From the NCBI GenBank assembly GCA_024691105.1, contig JAILNY010000053.1, forward strand, positions 1-6,389: a stretch of 6,389 nucleotides of DNA, in the 5' to 3' direction. The position numbers and the translations under genes were made by a program. Of this stretch, positions 5,043 to 6,389 are shown one piece after another. Each line of letters begins with the position of its first letter. Position 1 is the stretch's first letter. This stretch comes from Treponema sp. (GTDB taxonomy: Bacteria > Spirochaetota > Spirochaetia > Treponematales > Treponemataceae). The notes under the pieces were generated by a model. The model searched no databases. It was given only the letters and a program-made list of their open reading frames with translations, and was not told the DNA's origin.

Positions 5043-5266
5043 CAGAGATTTCCTCCGTGATTTTTGCAATATAACGAAAGGTCATCTATAATCTCTGCAA
5101 ATGGGAGTGTGTGCGTAATGTTGTAGTGTTGATTCACAAAGTCTATAGCATTAAACCGGTCAAGATAGTTAAATGCCTGCGTTGTAGAAAGAGAATATTT
5201 CTTTGCAAAATCGCTTACAAGAGAAACTGTATACTCTATTTTATCTTTTACGGGTACAGTATCCAT
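5042..5266 (-). CDS. DUF3791-type small protein, probable partner of the DUF3990 gene
   Basis: This 74-residue protein fits the DUF3791 pattern: KIEYTVSLVSDFAKKYSLS (8-26), a helix TTQAFNYLDRFNAIDFV (28-44), then HYNITHTLPFAEIIDDL (47-63) with the characteristic Y-x3-H-T element. DUF3791 genes are commonly found beside DUF3990 genes. The biochemical role is not established to my knowledge; an antitoxin or regulator of the ADP-ribosyltransferase-like protein is the obvious inference, since it is the first gene in the operon. The ATG at 5266 is preceded by AGAGGA at short spacing and by a strong promoter (5287-5315). Its stop shares one base with the next start. All three genes would be made from one mRNA with coupled translation. 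Confidence 0.85.
   Translation of the reverse strand: MDTVPVKDKIEYTVSLVSDFAKKYSLSTTQAFNYLDRFNAIDFVNQHYNITHTLPFAEIIDDLSLYCKNHGGNL
5049..5056 (-). promoter_or_regulatory. Ribosome binding site that decides the DUF3990 start
   Basis: GGAGGAAA on the minus strand is placed six bases before the ATG at 5040-5042, inside the end of the DUF3791 gene. This near-consensus site rules in the 5042 start over the in-frame ATG at 5069. Confidence 0.75.
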
Positions 5267-5286
5267 ATTGTCCTCTCAATAAACTG

Positions 5287-5315
5287 ATTATAACATATTT
5301 TTGTTGAAATTTCGA
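5287..5315 (-). promoter_or_regulatory. Promoter of the DUF3791-DUF3990 operon
   Basis: A perfect TATAAT (5287-5292) lies 17 bases from TCGAAA (5310-5315, four of six -35 matches). The predicted start is near 5280, giving a leader of about 14 bases that contains the ribosome binding site. Confidence 0.7.
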
Positions 5316-5334
5316 TAATATCCCACGAAATCAA
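5304..5334. promoter_or_regulatory. Imperfect inverted repeat over the -35 region, possible operator
   Basis: TTGAAATTTCG (5304-5314) faces CGAAATCAA (5326-5334), differing only by two extra A bases in the left arm. The repeat covers the -35 of the operon promoter, a suitable place for autoregulation by one of the small cassette proteins. This is inferred from position only. Confidence 0.35.
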
Positions 5335-5350
5335 AAAAACTAAGCATGCT

Positions 5351-5770
5351 CTATCTCAACTGCGCCAAAAGTTCATCGCGCAGCGATTCAATCCTGTACT
5401 TGAGCTTTCTCACTTCATCAAGACTCTGCATAATTTTAGAGAACATATAAATGTCTACAAACATTCCGTCAAAAAGAAAATCCGCAACCGTAAGCCAGGT
5501 GTTTACGTTCATCGTGTAATCGCCCTGGCGCAATTGAGTAATCTGGGAACGAAGTTTTTCCATAAGAAAATTAACGCGGTCCATTGCATTTTTTGCGTTG
5601 TCAATTTTTGAATGCTTGATTAAGTCCGTAATAAATCCGCCGCCGAACATATCAAAAATTCCCCAGGTGCGGGCACTCTTTAAATTATTTTCAGCTGAAT
5701 TAAGTTCTCCAAGAAGATCATACACAGTATTTAAGGTCTGTTCGATTTTTGTTTTTTCAATTTCGTTCAT
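5351..5770 (-). CDS. Conserved helical protein with WGIFDMFGGG motif, unknown function
   Basis: The product has 139 residues. It appears almost wholly helical: an N-terminal coiled-coil-like helix (about 3-33), the motif SARTWGIFDMFGGGFITDLIKHSKIDNA (written in two parts: SARTWGIFDMFGGG at 32-45 and FITDLIKHSKIDNA at 46-59), a second long helix (60-82), a hydrophobic stretch VNTWLTVADFLFDGMFVDIY (89-108) and a final coiled-coil helix (112-139). Similar small proteins with W-G-x-x-D-x-x-G-G-G and KHSKID occur in Gram-positive and other bacteria as conserved hypotheticals, as far as I recall, and I know of no assigned function. There is no signal peptide, so a cytoplasmic or membrane-peripheral location is likely. 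The ATG at 5770 follows AGAGGAAA. The gene ends 36 bases before the cassette promoter -35 and no terminator separates them, so readthrough into the cassette is possible. Confidence 0.85.
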   Translation of the reverse strand: MNEIEKTKIEQTLNTVYDLLGELNSAENNLKSARTWGIFDMFGGGFITDLIKHSKIDNAKNAMDRVNFLMEKLRSQITQLRQGDYTMNVNTWLTVADFLFDGMFVDIYMFSKIMQSLDEVRKLKYRIESLRDELLAQLR

Positions 5771-5825
5771 TCAAATTTCCTCTTTCGCAGATTTTGGATT
5801 ACTTCCAGATTATTACCATATAAAT

Positions 5826-5854
5826 ATAACAACTATTCCAGGAATTTTGTACAA
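5826..5854 (-). promoter_or_regulatory. Possible promoter of the gene at 5770
   Basis: TTGTAC (5849-5854) and TGTTAT (5826-5831) are separated by 17 bases on the minus strand, with four of six matches each. The predicted start near 5819 leaves a 49-base leader. The -35 sits within a 12-base palindrome TTTTGTACAAAA (5845-5856). The surrounding DNA is very AT-rich, so this is tentative. Confidence 0.4.
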
Positions 5855-5866
5855 AAAAAATGAAAG

Positions 5867-5895
5867 TAGAAATATTTTTTTAACTTTTATATAAT
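5867..5895 (+). promoter_or_regulatory. Promoter of the gene at 5902, with almost no leader
   Basis: A perfect TATAAT (5890-5895) lies 17 bases after TAGAAA (5867-5872, four of six -35 matches). The ATG at 5902 begins only seven bases after the -10 ends, so transcription would start at or next to the start codon. No ribosome binding site is present between them, which fits a leaderless mRNA. Confidence 0.5.
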
Positions 5896-5901
5896 CGCCT
5901 T

Positions 5902-6389
5902 ATGACTTACAGACTAAGCAAAAAATCACGAATCTCTTCTATCTTATTAAGCCTGACGCTTTTATTAATTTGTGCCAGCTCCACGTTCCTTCTTCTCTCA
6001 ACGGAATTAAAAAAAACGGAAGCCAGCCGTTCGCTTATTATCATCTGCGCACTCATAATTTTTGCCGCTACCGTTTACGTAATTTACACCAGCATCAAAG
6101 ACGTAAGGACTTTTATCACACTCGACAAAGAAAACGGAATCACATATTGCGATGGAATTAAAACAATTCAGATTAAGTTTAAACTTGTCGAACAGCTCAA
6201 TTCAACCATTGGAGCATTTTCTTATCTCACATTAAAAAACGAACATCTCCGTCACAATCTTGTTAATTTTTCAAAGTTCGAAAACAAAGCAGAAATTTCT
6301 TCTTTTCTTATCGACAATGTCACAGACAGATTCGGTCGTCTTAAATTTAAAACTGAACAGATGATTAAGCAGGAAATTGACGCAGAAAA
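5902..6389 (+). CDS. Two-helix membrane protein with possible PH-like domain, C-terminus beyond window
   Basis: This open frame runs off the right edge after 162 codons plus two bases. The N-terminus is basic (MTYRLSKKSR) and is followed by two hydrophobic helices at about 13-33 and 43-63 with a short polar loop, then a polar domain that by charge should be cytoplasmic. The segment TFITLDKENGITYCDGIKTI (70-89), then FKLVEQLN and KNEHLRHNLVNFSKFENKAE, alternates strands and resembles membrane-hairpin proteins with a bacterial PH-like domain. That match is by pattern only and I do not claim a family. The last visible part (141-162) is helical and charged. The codon pattern is consistent throughout and no other in-frame start exists nearby. 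The gene diverges from the one at 5770. No ribosome binding site precedes the ATG, but a TATAAT lies immediately upstream. Confidence 0.8.
   Translation, partial: MTYRLSKKSRISSILLSLTLLLICASSTFLLLSTELKKTEASRSLIIICALIIFAATVYVIYTSIKDVRTFITLDKENGITYCDGIKTIQIKFKLVEQLNSTIGAFSYLTLKNEHLRHNLVNFSKFENKAEISSFLIDNVTDRFGRLKFKTEQMIKQEIDAE

Noticed and set aside
5043..5069. DUF3990 start at the in-frame ATG at 5069.
   Set aside because: GGAGGAAA and the TGATG overlap point to 5042, and the family begins with the short strand LYHGS.
5335..5383. Possible terminator of the 5351 gene: CTGCGC/GCGCAG arms (5360-5383) and a later T-run on the minus strand.
   Set aside because: The stem lies inside the coding end and is about 20 bases from the T-run, and AGCATGCT beside the T-run cannot form a usable hairpin.
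5598..5894. 98-residue plus-strand open frame.
   Set aside because: It is antisense to the conserved gene at 5351-5770 and has no ribosome binding site or recognisable domain.

Overview
The window comes from a low-GC, AT-rich bacterial chromosome with short intergenic gaps and clear purine-rich ribosome binding sites. Loose lipoprotein-type signal sequences, a cofactor-dependent phosphoglycerate mutase and a DUF3791/DUF3990 cassette fit a host-associated anaerobe. My best guess is a spirochaete of the Treponema type, but a Firmicute is not excluded. The organism assignment is inference; no rRNA or other marker gene is present.

Left part (1-973): the 5' third of gpmA runs leftward off the window edge. 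Its promoter carries two matching operator-like dyads (GTTAG-N6-CTAAY), one over the -35 and one just after the transcription start. Divergent from it is a 195-residue envelope protein of unknown function. Its N-terminus contains a GC-rich, arginine-rich, internally duplicated patch.

Middle part (994-4303, all on the minus strand): a four-helix membrane protein and a secreted TPR protein form a tight pair. Upstream of them is a type II toxin-antitoxin operon of the Phd/YefM-ParE kind; the toxin very probably starts at a TTG that overlaps the end of the antitoxin gene. Next comes a voltage-gated-type K+ channel with intact S2-S6 and an intact selectivity filter. It lacks a recognisable start and a complete S1, so it looks truncated at the 5' end.

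Right-middle part (4340-5266, minus strand): three overlapping genes are driven by one good promoter. They encode a DUF3791 protein, a DUF3990 protein with a PARP/ADP-ribosyltransferase-like His...Tyr signature, and a second small helical protein. This sandwich layout is the most interesting item in the window and looks like a poorly characterised ADP-ribosyltransferase-type toxin-antitoxin or defence cassette.

Right end (5351-6389): a conserved helical protein of unknown function with a WGIFDMFGGG motif reads leftward. Divergent from it, and running off the right edge, is a two-helix membrane protein that may be translated from a leaderless mRNA. No non-coding stretch exceeds about 150 bases, and no rRNA, tRNA, CRISPR, insertion sequence or convincing intrinsic terminator was found.
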